The position numbers and the translations under genes are program-made. A stretch of DNA of 32,721 nucleotides from Burkholderiales bacterium (GTDB lineage Bacteria; Pseudomonadota; Gammaproteobacteria; Burkholderiales; Usitatibacteraceae), in assembly GCA_025360815.1 (NCBI GenBank), contig JANYBL010000023.1, positions 1 to 32,721 of the forward strand. The letters are read 5' to 3'. Shown one piece after another: positions 24,316 through 32,524 of this stretch (position 1 is the stretch's first letter; every line of letters starts with the position of its first letter). The notes beneath the pieces were generated by a model. That model saw nothing but the letters and a program-made list of their open reading frames with translations. It did not search any database and was not told where the DNA came from.

Positions 24316-25679
24316 ACATACATTTGAACACACACTTGAGCACACAGTTTTTCTATCGGGCAATGGCTGTTTTGGCATTGCTACTCAATCCATACGCCAT
24401 GGCACAAACACCGCTTGCAGCGCAACCTCTGCCGTACCAATCGGCGCACCAGACGCTCGGTACGGTCACCTGCGCATCGAGCCTCTGCCACGGCGCGATT
24501 AAAACGTGGCATGGCTCCAACGTATTGCAAAACGAATACATAACGTGGTCACGGACCGACAAACACGCGAAGGCTTATAACAAATTGTTAAACACCAAAT
24601 CGCAACTGATCGCAAAAAATTTGGGCCTAAAACAGCCCGCACATGAGTCTAAAATCTGCCTCGATTGCCATGCCCATTACGTCCCTGAAGATCGGCGCGG
24701 CGAACGATTCAAGATCTCGGACGGCATCACCTGCGAAGGCTGCCACGGACCGGCGGAAAAGTGGGTTAAGAGCCATGTTGCACCCGATGCCACCCACGCC
24801 ACTAATATTGAAGACGGGCTTTATCCAGCAGATGATGCGGTGGCCCGCGCCAAGCTGTGTTTGGCTTGTCACTATGGCAATAAAGATAAATTGGTGACGC
24901 ATCGCATCATGGCCGCGGGGCATCCGCGCATGAGTTTTGAGCTCGATACTTTTACCGAGATCGCGCCGAAACATTTTGTGGTCGATGAGGACTATGCAGC
25001 GCGCAAAAACGTGTGGGATGGTGTGAAAGTCTGGGCCATCGGCCAGACAATTGCGGTGGCGTCAACGATGGATATTTTGATCGATGAAAAGCGCGGCCGC
25101 GATGGCGTATTCCCCGAACTTGTTTTGTTTGATTGCCACGCTTGCCACCATGCCATGAGCGAGAGTCGGTGGAAGCCAAAAAATGCATTTGGTGCCAGTA
25201 TTTCGCCAGGGTTGGTGCGGCTTAACGACGGCAATTTGCTGATGCTGCGTGCCGTGGCGTTCGCGGTGGAGCCCGCTCTTGGTGAGTCGATTGCGGCGCA
25301 GATTCGCAGGCTGCATCGGGCGATTGCCGGTGATGGCGATTTGAAAACCGAGGCGCTACAAGTCAAAAAGATGGCAAATGATTTGATTGCCGCCATATCC
25401 AACAAACGTATCGATGCTTCAACCATTCGCCGCGCCGCATTGCGGTTGGTGGATGACGGCTTGGAAGGCTATTACGCCGACTATTCAGCCGCCGAGCAAG
25501 CCGCAATGGCAATTGGCAGCGTCGGCGGTTTTTTAGGCAAACAGGCTGGTATCAAAAATGTGGCTGCGTTTAACTTGGGTATGCTGAAATTGAATGATGC
25601 CTTAGCCAATGATGAGCGCTATAAACCGGCAGAGTTTGAGGCCCGATTGCGCATTCTACGATCAACAATCGTGCCGTAA
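24312..25679 (+). CDS. c554-like pentaheme cytochrome c with one CX4CH site
   Basis: This 455-residue protein has a signal peptide (hydrophobic 17-27, cleavage near Ala31). Four CXXCH motifs lie at Cys116, 141, 183 and about 275 (CHACH). The first site is CX4CH (Cys54-ASSL-Cys59-His60), an insertion form known from some cytochromes c3. The N-terminal pattern 'CASSLCHGAIKTW' then 'EYITWSRTDKHAKAY' and 'CEGCHGPAEKWV' fits the cytochrome c554-type family. The last 180 residues are helical with no heme. It is translationally coupled to the decaheme-LVIVD gene (ATGA at 24312-24315). It could shuttle electrons between the inner-membrane decaheme and the outer-membrane partner. Confidence 0.88.
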   Translation: MNIHLNTHLSTQFFYRAMAVLALLLNPYAMAQTPLAAQPLPYQSAHQTLGTVTCASSLCHGAIKTWHGSNVLQNEYITWSRTDKHAKAYNKLLNTKSQLIAKNLGLKQPAHESKICLDCHAHYVPEDRRGERFKISDGITCEGCHGPAEKWVKSHVAPDATHATNIEDGLYPADDAVARAKLCLACHYGNKDKLVTHRIMAAGHPRMSFELDTFTEIAPKHFVVDEDYAARKNVWDGVKVWAIGQTIAVASTMDILIDEKRGRDGVFPELVLFDCHACHHAMSESRWKPKNAFGASISPGLVRLNDGNLLMLRAVAFAVEPALGESIAAQIRRLHRAIAGDGDLKTEALQVKKMANDLIAAISNKRIDASTIRRAALRLVDDGLEGYYADYSAAEQAAMAIGSVGGFLGKQAGIKNVAAFNLGMLKLNDALANDERYKPAEFEARLRILRSTIVP

Positions 25680-25733
25680 TGACGACCCGATTTTCAATTG
25701 CGTTGTTTGCACCCATGAAGTGAAAGGTTCGCC

Positions 25734-28172
25734 ATGAACGCTGCACCCATCCATTCCGAACGCTTCCAAATCGCCATCATCGGCTCTGGCCCTGCGGGTT
25801 TATCCGCTGCCGCCCATGCGGCTGCGCTAAAGGTTTCCCATGTGCTGCTGGAAAGTGAAACGCACATAGCGGACACAATCTATAAATATCAAAAAGGCAA
25901 ACACGTGATGGCCGAGCCAAGCGTGCTGCCGCTTCGCAGTCCGATGAGTTTTAGCGCGGGGACGCGGGAAAATATTTTGGGCGCGTGGGATAAAGAGCTT
26001 GCCAGGCACAACGTCAATATTCGTTACCAATCGCAAGTCACGGGCGTGTCTGGTGCGAAAGGCGAATTCACGATCACTTTGGCGAACGGCAAAACGGTGA
26101 TTGCAGCACATATTATTTTATCGATTGGCTTACAGGGTAATTTGCGCAAGCTCGGCGCGCCGGGCGAAGATTTGCCGATGGTGCAATATCAATTAAATGA
26201 CCCCGATGAATTTGAGGATGAGACGATTTTAGTCGTGGGGGCAGGCGATGCAGCAATTGAAAACGCGATCGCGTTAGCCAAGAAAAACCGCGTGATTATG
26301 ATTAACCGCAACGAGGAATTTACGCGCTGCAAAGACGGCAATTTATCGGCGGTTCTAGCGGCGATCAAAGACGGCAAAGTCGATTGCCGGTTTGGCACAA
26401 AGGTTGAGCGCGTGGAACTTGTTGAGCGGGACAACGCTGCAACGGCAAGCTTTCCCGCCATGTTCATCGCCAAAACACCCACCGGCGTACAGCACATAGG
26501 CTGCCACCGGGTGATTGCACGGTTGGGTGCGACGCCACCACGCAAGTTGGTCGAAAGCTTTGGCGTTAAGTTTCCCAACGACGATCCGGGCGCAGTTCCA
26601 GCACTTTCAACCCAATATGAATCGAATGTGGCGGGCATTTATATCGTCGGCGCGCTCGGTGGCTATCCGCTCATTAAGCAGGCGATGAACCAGGGTTATG
26701 AGGCGGTTGAATATATTTTGGGCAATCCGGTCGAGCCGGCAGATGAGCCCGTGCTGCGGGCCAAATTTAAGGATGTGAAAATTACGACGGTGGCTGATGC
26801 TGTCGCGCATATCGCCAACAATGTACCGCTGTTGTCAGGCTTGACGGCATTGCAATTGCGCGAGTTTTTGTTAGATAGCGAAATCCGGCGCCCTGTGGAA
26901 GGTGAAGTCGTATTCGCTCGTAACGATTATTCCAATTCGTTTTACGCGATTGTCGAAGGCGGGGTAGTGGTCGAGACGCCAACGACTGAAGGTAATATGG
27001 TGGCCTTTCAATTAGGCGTGGGCGAATTTTTTGGCGAGATGGGTTTGATCTCGGGACGCCGTCGCACTGCGACCATCAAAGCGCAAAAGCGTACGCTGCT
27101 GATCGAGACGCCGCGTCGCTCAATGTTAAAACTTCTCGCCTCGGTTGAATCCGTCCGCCGCACCTTGGACACGGTGATGATGAAGCGCGCCGTGCGTCAA
27201 TATCTATCGCCCACTATGCGTGAGGAAGAAGTCGATTATCTGGTCGGCACAGCGGTGATTAAATCGTACAACGCGGGCGAGCTGCTATTTGCAGAAGGTG
27301 ATTCCGGCGATGGCTTGTATTTGATCCGGCGCGGCTCCGTGACCGTATCACGCATGATTAGCGGGACCGACGTGGTGCTCTCGTATGTGGCGGCGGGTAA
27401 TTATGTTGGTGAGATGGCATTGCTGTCAGATAAACCGCGCTCCGCGACGATCAGAGCGGCCGTCCCAACTGAGGCGATCATGTTGGAATCAAAACGGTTT
27501 ATTGAAGTGATGGCATCGCACTCCACTGTGCGCGGGCGCATCGATTCCAAATTGCTCGACAGGATGCGTATTAACCAGGCGATGGAGTCTTCAACAGAAT
27601 CCGGCAACATTATTTCGTTTCTCATCAAGCAAGGCTTGGGTGAGGCGACCGATGTGTTGTTAATTGATGAATCGTTGTGCATACGATGCGACAATTGCGA
27701 AAAGGCCTGCGCCGAAACGCATGACGGGACATCGCGGCTGAATCGTGAAGCGGGGCCAACGTTTGCACAAATTCACGTGCCGACCTCGTGCCGCCACTGC
27801 GAGCATCCGCATTGCATGAAAGACTGCCCGCCCGATGCGATTCACCGCTCACCAAACGGTGAGGTTTATATTCAGGACACCTGCATCGGTTGCGGCAACT
27901 GCGAAAAAAATTGCCCGTATGGTGTGATCCAGCTGGCACCCATTGCACCAAAAAACGCCAAGCCCACTCTTATATCGTGGCTCATGTTTGGCATGGGTGA
28001 TGAGCCCGGACGCAGCGAAAAAATTGTCGACAAATCGCTGCCTAAAAAGGCCGTTAAATGCGATATGTGTAAAGGCCAAAAAGGCGGCGCTGCGTGTGTG
28101 CGCTCATGTCCGACCGGTGCCGCTATCCGCGTATCGCCGGAACGGTTTTTGGATTACACGACGGAGGGTTAG
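25734..28172 (+). CDS. FAD/NAD(P) reductase fused to two cNMP-binding domains and 4Fe-4S clusters
   Basis: This 812-residue soluble protein has three parts. Residues 10-330 form a thioredoxin-reductase-like flavoprotein with FAD motif GSGPAG and a second Rossmann motif GAGDAA (about 168), but no CXXC redox site, so it is not a thioredoxin reductase. Residues about 365-480 and 490-605 are two Crp-type cyclic-nucleotide-binding domains; both keep the phosphate-cassette pattern (GEMGLISGRRRTAT and GEMALLSDKPRSAT). Residues about 649-795 carry four cysteine groups as in DmsB/HybA-type electron-transfer subunits (CIRCDNC, CRHCEHPHC, CIGCGNC, CDMCKGQKGGAAC). There is no signal or membrane segment, so it should act in the cytosol, moving electrons between NAD(P)H, flavin and iron-sulfur clusters under second-messenger control. 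A good ribosome site (AAAGG) precedes the ATG. It closes the operon after a 54-bp gap. Confidence 0.9.
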   Translation: MNAAPIHSERFQIAIIGSGPAGLSAAAHAAALKVSHVLLESETHIADTIYKYQKGKHVMAEPSVLPLRSPMSFSAGTRENILGAWDKELARHNVNIRYQSQVTGVSGAKGEFTITLANGKTVIAAHIILSIGLQGNLRKLGAPGEDLPMVQYQLNDPDEFEDETILVVGAGDAAIENAIALAKKNRVIMINRNEEFTRCKDGNLSAVLAAIKDGKVDCRFGTKVERVELVERDNAATASFPAMFIAKTPTGVQHIGCHRVIARLGATPPRKLVESFGVKFPNDDPGAVPALSTQYESNVAGIYIVGALGGYPLIKQAMNQGYEAVEYILGNPVEPADEPVLRAKFKDVKITTVADAVAHIANNVPLLSGLTALQLREFLLDSEIRRPVEGEVVFARNDYSNSFYAIVEGGVVVETPTTEGNMVAFQLGVGEFFGEMGLISGRRRTATIKAQKRTLLIETPRRSMLKLLASVESVRRTLDTVMMKRAVRQYLSPTMREEEVDYLVGTAVIKSYNAGELLFAEGDSGDGLYLIRRGSVTVSRMISGTDVVLSYVAAGNYVGEMALLSDKPRSATIRAAVPTEAIMLESKRFIEVMASHSTVRGRIDSKLLDRMRINQAMESSTESGNIISFLIKQGLGEATDVLLIDESLCIRCDNCEKACAETHDGTSRLNREAGPTFAQIHVPTSCRHCEHPHCMKDCPPDAIHRSPNGEVYIQDTCIGCGNCEKNCPYGVIQLAPIAPKNAKPTLISWLMFGMGDEPGRSEKIVDKSLPKKAVKCDMCKGQKGGAACVRSCPTGAAIRVSPERFLDYTTEG

Positions 28173-28578
28173 CAGCATCGGTTATGGGTTAGACGTTTGC
28201 GGGAATGACAATAGCGGACGGCGTACCAAGCCCTGCTCGGCCCAGCGAAGCGTCACGATGACAGCCGTTGCAACGTGAAGTATCAAAACTTCAGACACCA
28301 ACAGTAGAGCGTCATTCGAATCAACATGCCTCGAAACGCCCGCCAGCACCGGCGCTTGAAGTTTTGTGATGGCGCTAGGTTCACCGCCAACCACATCCGC
28401 ATCGTTAGTCATGAAATTGGCGAAGCTGCTGCGCCGGCCCGCTATCTTCCTAACCGCTTTTCTGCAAGTCAACCCTCGTTTCCTGCAATTCGTCTCGGCG
28501 CGCATCGCGCAGCAGAAACTATTTGTTAGCCTACGCATATCGTTGTGATTGGTTGCCAAAAACTTGAGGGGCAGGCGC
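28173..28578. other. Intergenic region with no clear gene
   Basis: This 406-bp gap separates the flavoprotein gene from the DUF5916-type gene. A 45-codon frame starting at 28411 (MKLAKLLRRPAIFLTAFLQ...) is basic and partly hydrophobic but has no ribosome site or known relative, and I do not call it. A 10-bp palindrome cgttgcaacg lies at 28266-28275. No convincing terminator was seen, so continued transcription into the next gene is possible. Confidence 0.4.
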
Positions 28579-31032
28579 GTGATTCAGACAATCGTAATAA
28601 GAGACATCGCCCACATTAATGTCCCTGCCGCCGCATCCCGACCATGGCAGCGCAAAACAACGCGATCGTCGAAAGCAATGGGCTTTCTATTGTTGGCAGC
28701 AATTGCGTTCAACACAACACCAATAGCCACGGCGCAACCCGCGCCCGGTCCCGCCGCTACGACACCCTCGGCTACCCCGGCAGAGCGGCGCCTATTGGCC
28801 GCGAACGCGATGCGCATGCATGACCATGAAAAAATTAAACTAGACGGCCGCTTAGATGAGCCCCTCTGGCAGCGGGCGGTGCCAATTACGGATTTTTATG
28901 AGTATCGCCCGCGGGACGGGGTTGAGGCGAAATTTAAGTCAGAAGCTCGGATTGTTTATGACAAAAACGCGCTGTACGTTGGCTTAACGGCGTTTGATCC
29001 AGATCCCTCAAAAATTAATGCGCCATTTGTACGGCGCGATCAGGTCAACGGCTCGCAGGATTTTTTTGCAGTGGAAATTGATCCGATTGGCACGCGGAAA
29101 TTTGCGCAAATTTTTCGGGTGAGTGCATCTGGCTCGGTTGGCGACGGACTGTTTAACGAGGATTCTGGTGACGAAGATTTTTCACCCGATTTTGAATGGT
29201 CTTCCCAAGTGCAGCGCACTGCGAATGGTTGGACGGCTGAGATTCGGATTCCGTTTTCCACGTTGCGTTATTCTTCACCTGCATCCGAAAACTGGAGCAT
29301 TTTAATCATACGGCGGATAGCGCGCGATGAGGTTTATAGCTTTATCAATGGCCGCGTGCCGCGCGACCAGAGCTGCTTTCTGTGCTACGCGCAAACGCTG
29401 GGCGGGATGAAGGATTTGCCAAGTGGTCGGGAGCTCACTGTTACGCCGCAACTCACGTTTCGCAGCGGAAAAGATGTCACAAACGGGGTCAGCACGAATG
29501 CCGCCGATGGCAAAACGGGCCGCAAAAATGATTTCATCGCCAGTGCAGACATTAAATTCCGCCCGCGTGCTGATATGGTGTTTGATGTCACGATCAATCC
29601 CGATTTTTCACAAGTTGAGCTTGATGCACCGCAGCTCGCATCGAATGCACAATTTGCATTGTTCTTCCCTGAAAAACGCCCGTTCTTTCTAGAAGGTGCC
29701 GATATTCTTTCGACGCCGTTTGGGGGCGCGATTTATACCCGCTCGATCACCGACCCAGCGTGGGGAACGCGTTTGACCAAGCGCAGCGACACCACTGATT
29801 TTATTTTTTTAACGGTGCGCGATGATGGCAAAGGATTAATTTTTTTGCCGGGTGCACTCAACACCAATTTCGCAACACAGGATACAAAATCACAAGTGAC
29901 GATAGCGCGTGGCCGCATGGATTTGGGCAAATGGTCTGTCGGCGGGTTGTTGAGCGATCGAACTTATGAAACTTCGGCAGAAAATAAGCCTCTTTATAAC
30001 CGGGTTGGCGGCGTGGATTTTGTGTTGCGCCCCAATGGCGAATCGCGCGTACGGGGGCAGATTATAGTCAGCGCAACGCACGATGAACGCAATCAAGGCT
30101 CCATTGCGCTCGGAACACCGCGCAATGACGAAGCCGCTCTACTCGATTATTACATCAACGGTACTAAGTGGAATTTTTCGGGCGGTGTGGAACATGTGGG
30201 CAAAGGGTTTCGCAACGACAATGGCTTTTTCTCCCAAGCCGGCTATACCAATGCTTATCAGAATCTAAATTATAAATTTCGTGATATCGGCCCATTCATC
30301 GAAATCCAGCCGCAATTGAATGCTGGCCGCAAAGTAGATGCCGATGGCCGTTTGTTGGAGCAGCAAGCAAATCCAAGTTTATATTTATCGTTGCCACGCA
30401 ATACAAGCATGTACTTATCATTACGGACCAACAATTTAGTGCGTTTTCAGCCTGCTGGCGCGCCGCTGAAGCTTGACCAGTTTTACATCAATATTGAGTC
30501 CAACCCCGGCCGCGTGTTGACCAACTTCTTTGCCGAATTATTGGTGGGCGATCGCGGTGATGTCGCGAACAATCGGGTTGGTAAGGGGTATTCCTACGCA
30601 CTCTCTGGCAGCGTTCGCTTAAGTGATCGCTGGGAAATCGAGTCGCGAATTGATAACGCGGTGATCAATTCTATTGAGCCAGTTGCTTTTGGGTCGAATC
30701 GCATTTTGCTCGAACGCGCCGTACAATTAAAATCGGTCTATCATTTCACCGCGCGAGATACGCTGCGCATTATTGGCCAGCACAACAGCACTCGGCGTGC
30801 GCCTTCATTGTTCAAAAATGTCGGCCAAAATAGCGGGCAAAGCCAAGTAAGCCCGTTCGATAAAAACGAAGTCGCGTCCGTTGTGTATAGCCACCGGCGC
30901 GGCTTGGGAACGAATTTTTATGTTGGCTACACACAATCCCGAGCTGTGAACCCGGCCAACGCCTATGAACGCAAGCAGAATGAATTTTTTGTGAAATGGT
31001 CCTTGGCGTTTGATTTGGCAGAGATGATCTAG
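28579..31032 (+). CDS. CBM9-like plus DUF5916 outer-membrane protein
   Basis: Exported protein of 817 residues from the GTG at 28579, chosen because GAGGGG lies eight bases upstream; the frame also opens at a TTG at 28549, and Met34 (28678) begins the hydrophobic signal core directly. After cleavage near 'IATAQ' comes a CBM9/DOMON-like beta-sandwich ('IKLDGRLDEPLWQRA', 'SEARIVYDKNALYVGLTAFDPDP', 'GWTAEIRIPFSTLRY'; about 80-250). The rest is a large beta-strand-rich DUF5916 region with 'PDFSQVELDAPQLASNAQFALFFPEKRPFFLEGADI', typical of the family and predicted to be an outer-membrane barrel. Family function is not established. DOMON/CBM9-like folds can bind heme or sugars, so a link with the cytochrome cluster upstream is possible but unproven. 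Confidence 0.85.
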   Translation: MIQTIVIRDIAHINVPAAASRPWQRKTTRSSKAMGFLLLAAIAFNTTPIATAQPAPGPAATTPSATPAERRLLAANAMRMHDHEKIKLDGRLDEPLWQRAVPITDFYEYRPRDGVEAKFKSEARIVYDKNALYVGLTAFDPDPSKINAPFVRRDQVNGSQDFFAVEIDPIGTRKFAQIFRVSASGSVGDGLFNEDSGDEDFSPDFEWSSQVQRTANGWTAEIRIPFSTLRYSSPASENWSILIIRRIARDEVYSFINGRVPRDQSCFLCYAQTLGGMKDLPSGRELTVTPQLTFRSGKDVTNGVSTNAADGKTGRKNDFIASADIKFRPRADMVFDVTINPDFSQVELDAPQLASNAQFALFFPEKRPFFLEGADILSTPFGGAIYTRSITDPAWGTRLTKRSDTTDFIFLTVRDDGKGLIFLPGALNTNFATQDTKSQVTIARGRMDLGKWSVGGLLSDRTYETSAENKPLYNRVGGVDFVLRPNGESRVRGQIIVSATHDERNQGSIALGTPRNDEAALLDYYINGTKWNFSGGVEHVGKGFRNDNGFFSQAGYTNAYQNLNYKFRDIGPFIEIQPQLNAGRKVDADGRLLEQQANPSLYLSLPRNTSMYLSLRTNNLVRFQPAGAPLKLDQFYINIESNPGRVLTNFFAELLVGDRGDVANNRVGKGYSYALSGSVRLSDRWEIESRIDNAVINSIEPVAFGSNRILLERAVQLKSVYHFTARDTLRIIGQHNSTRRAPSLFKNVGQNSGQSQVSPFDKNEVASVVYSHRRGLGTNFYVGYTQSRAVNPANAYERKQNEFFVKWSLAFDLAEMI

Positions 31033-31163
31033 CCTTCTCAGGGCGGTACATTTGATTAGGACTTGGTCAGCCATTCGCGAACATCCGTTCCACGTCGGTC
31101 TGGGAATGGCAAGGCAATAATGACATTCCGCAATTGAGTTATCAGCCAGGCTGGCGCTTTGGC

Positions 31164-31169
31164 TATAAT
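31164..31169 (+). promoter_or_regulatory. -10 box of the tRNA-Met promoter
   Basis: A perfect TATAAT lies 23 bases upstream of the tRNA 5' end. The sequence at -35 is weak (no close TTGACA match at 16-18 bp), but placement relative to the tRNA is good. Confidence 0.5.
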
Positions 31170-31192
31170 AGCAATCCTGCTTGTGAGGTTGT

Positions 31193-31269
31193 GGGACGTT
31201 AGCTCAGTTGGTTAGAGCAGAGGACTCATAATCCTTTGGTCGAAGGTTCAAGTCCTTCACGTCCCACCA
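31193..31269 (+). tRNA. tRNA-Met (anticodon CAU)
   Basis: This 77-nt sequence folds as a complete cloverleaf: acceptor stem GGGACGT/ACGTCCC, D arm GCTC/GAGC, anticodon stem GAGGA/TCCTT with loop CTCATAA (anticodon CAT), variable TGGTC, T arm GAAGG-TTCAAGT-CCTTC, discriminator A and an encoded CCA end. Acceptor pair G1-C72 and the lack of three G-C pairs in the anticodon stem argue for elongator Met rather than initiator. A CAU tRNA can also be the isoleucine tRNA modified by TilS; I favour elongator Met but cannot exclude that. Confidence 0.95.
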
Positions 31270-31565
31270 AAATCAAGTACTTACGAGCAGTTTAGACGTT
31301 GACTTTCTAAATCGATGACATTTTTCTAAAACAAAGTCTTTTTTTGTTGGGCTGCGCATCAGGATTGTTGAAAACTTTTATACGCTCGTATTCTGAATAT
31401 CCGTAATCATGCCGTGTGCAGCATTCATAAATGTTGTGTGTCGGTCCCGCCCTCATCCGTCGCTCGACATTACATTATTAAACGGGCATTCAATTAGCGT
31501 AAATTCAAACGCATTCATTGAAAAATGAGAGTACGGTTCGTTTTATTTTTTGTGCATTGCAATCT
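31270..31565. other. Gap between tRNA and insertion sequence, no gene seen
   Basis: This 296-bp AT-rich stretch shows no believable gene. It contains a GC-poor hairpin with a T-run (about 31330-31350) that could be a weak terminator for the tRNA, but I do not call it. Confidence 0.4.
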
Positions 31566-31617
31566 TGGACTGGCTCACTTTTACGGACACCATGAAATCA
31601 GGGGGTTGAAGGATATC

Positions 31618-32524
31618 TCAGATTGCATTTTGGTTTGACTTATTTGCGCTCAATGATGCCATGAAATCTTGCGGACTTTGATTGCCCAGTGCGCTGTGTC
31701 GGCGAATGGTGTTGTAGAAGCACGCAATGTAATCGAAGCTATCCGCCTTGGCCTCGGCATGCGTCTGGTCGTGGCGATGATGCACTTGCTCTTTCTTCAT
31801 GCTCGCCCAGAAGCTCTCCATCGGCGCGTTGTCGTAGCAATTGCCGCGACGACTCATCGATGCCTTCATGCCAAACTGTATGAGAAGCTGTCGATACTCG
31901 TGGCTCGCATACTGGCTGCCCCGGTCGCTGTGGTGAATGAGACCGCTGGGCGGTCGTTCCTGCTTCACCGCCATCCACAGCTGTCAACAACGCCTGCGAA
32001 ACCAAGCTGACGCGCATGTGATCAGCCATCGCCCAACCAACAATCTTCTTGCTGAACAGGTCTTTAATCGCGGCAACGTACAGCCAGCCTGCATCGGTCG
32101 GCACGTAGGTGATGTCGGTCACCCAGACTTGGTTCGGTGCGCTCGATTGATCGAACCTTTGTTCCAAGAGGTTTGGTGCAATCGGCAGGCTGTGATTGCC
32201 GTCGGTCGTGCGGACGAAGCGACGCTTGTGCCTGCAATACAAGCCCAGTCGTTTACGCAAGCGCTTCACCGCCGATAGCGAGCGGGTAAAGCCCATTTCG
32301 GCAAGTTCGGTACGTAGCCGAAGGGCACCATAGCCTTCACGACCACGCGCATGGGCGGCACGGGCAGCGATGTCCAGAGCAACCGTGCCGGGGTTAGGTT
32401 GTTGACACCGATCCAGCCAGTCGTAGTAGCCTGAGCGCGATACCGAGAGCATGCGGCAGAGGATGCCTAGCCGGTGGGAGTTGCTTGCTTGGGCCAGTTT
32501 CTCATCGATAAACGCGTACTTCAC
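31618..32524 (-). pseudogene. IS3-family OrfB (DDE integrase), frameshifted
   Basis: OrfB carries the catalytic core: first Asp in WVTDITYVPTDAGWLY, second Asp in HHSDRGSQY, and Glu in NAPMESFWASMKKE, ending with 'YNTIRRHSALG'. It starts at a GTG at 32524. At 31975-31976 one extra base (plus strand cc, minus strand gg) breaks the frame between 'LLTAV' and 'MAVKQERPPSGLIHHSD'. Removing one G restores the expected sequence. The part up to the break covers the first Asp and the part after it covers the second Asp and the Glu, so neither half is functional alone. Confidence 0.85.

Noticed and set aside
25734-26760. Thioredoxin reductase activity for the flavoprotein half
   Set aside because: The CXXC redox motif expected between the two Rossmann regions is absent, so only a TrxR-like fold is supported.
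28366-28548. Small basic hydrophobic frame (MKLAKLLRRP...) between the flavoprotein and DUF5916 genes
   Set aside because: No ribosome site, no recognised family and uneven composition; not enough to call a gene.
31193-31269. tRNA 3' end as attachment site of an integrated island
   Set aside because: I saw no direct repeat of the tRNA 3' end elsewhere in the window and no integrase next to it.
31330-31350. Possible terminator after the tRNA (acaaa...tttgt with T-run)
   Set aside because: The stem has almost no G-C pairs and would be unstable.
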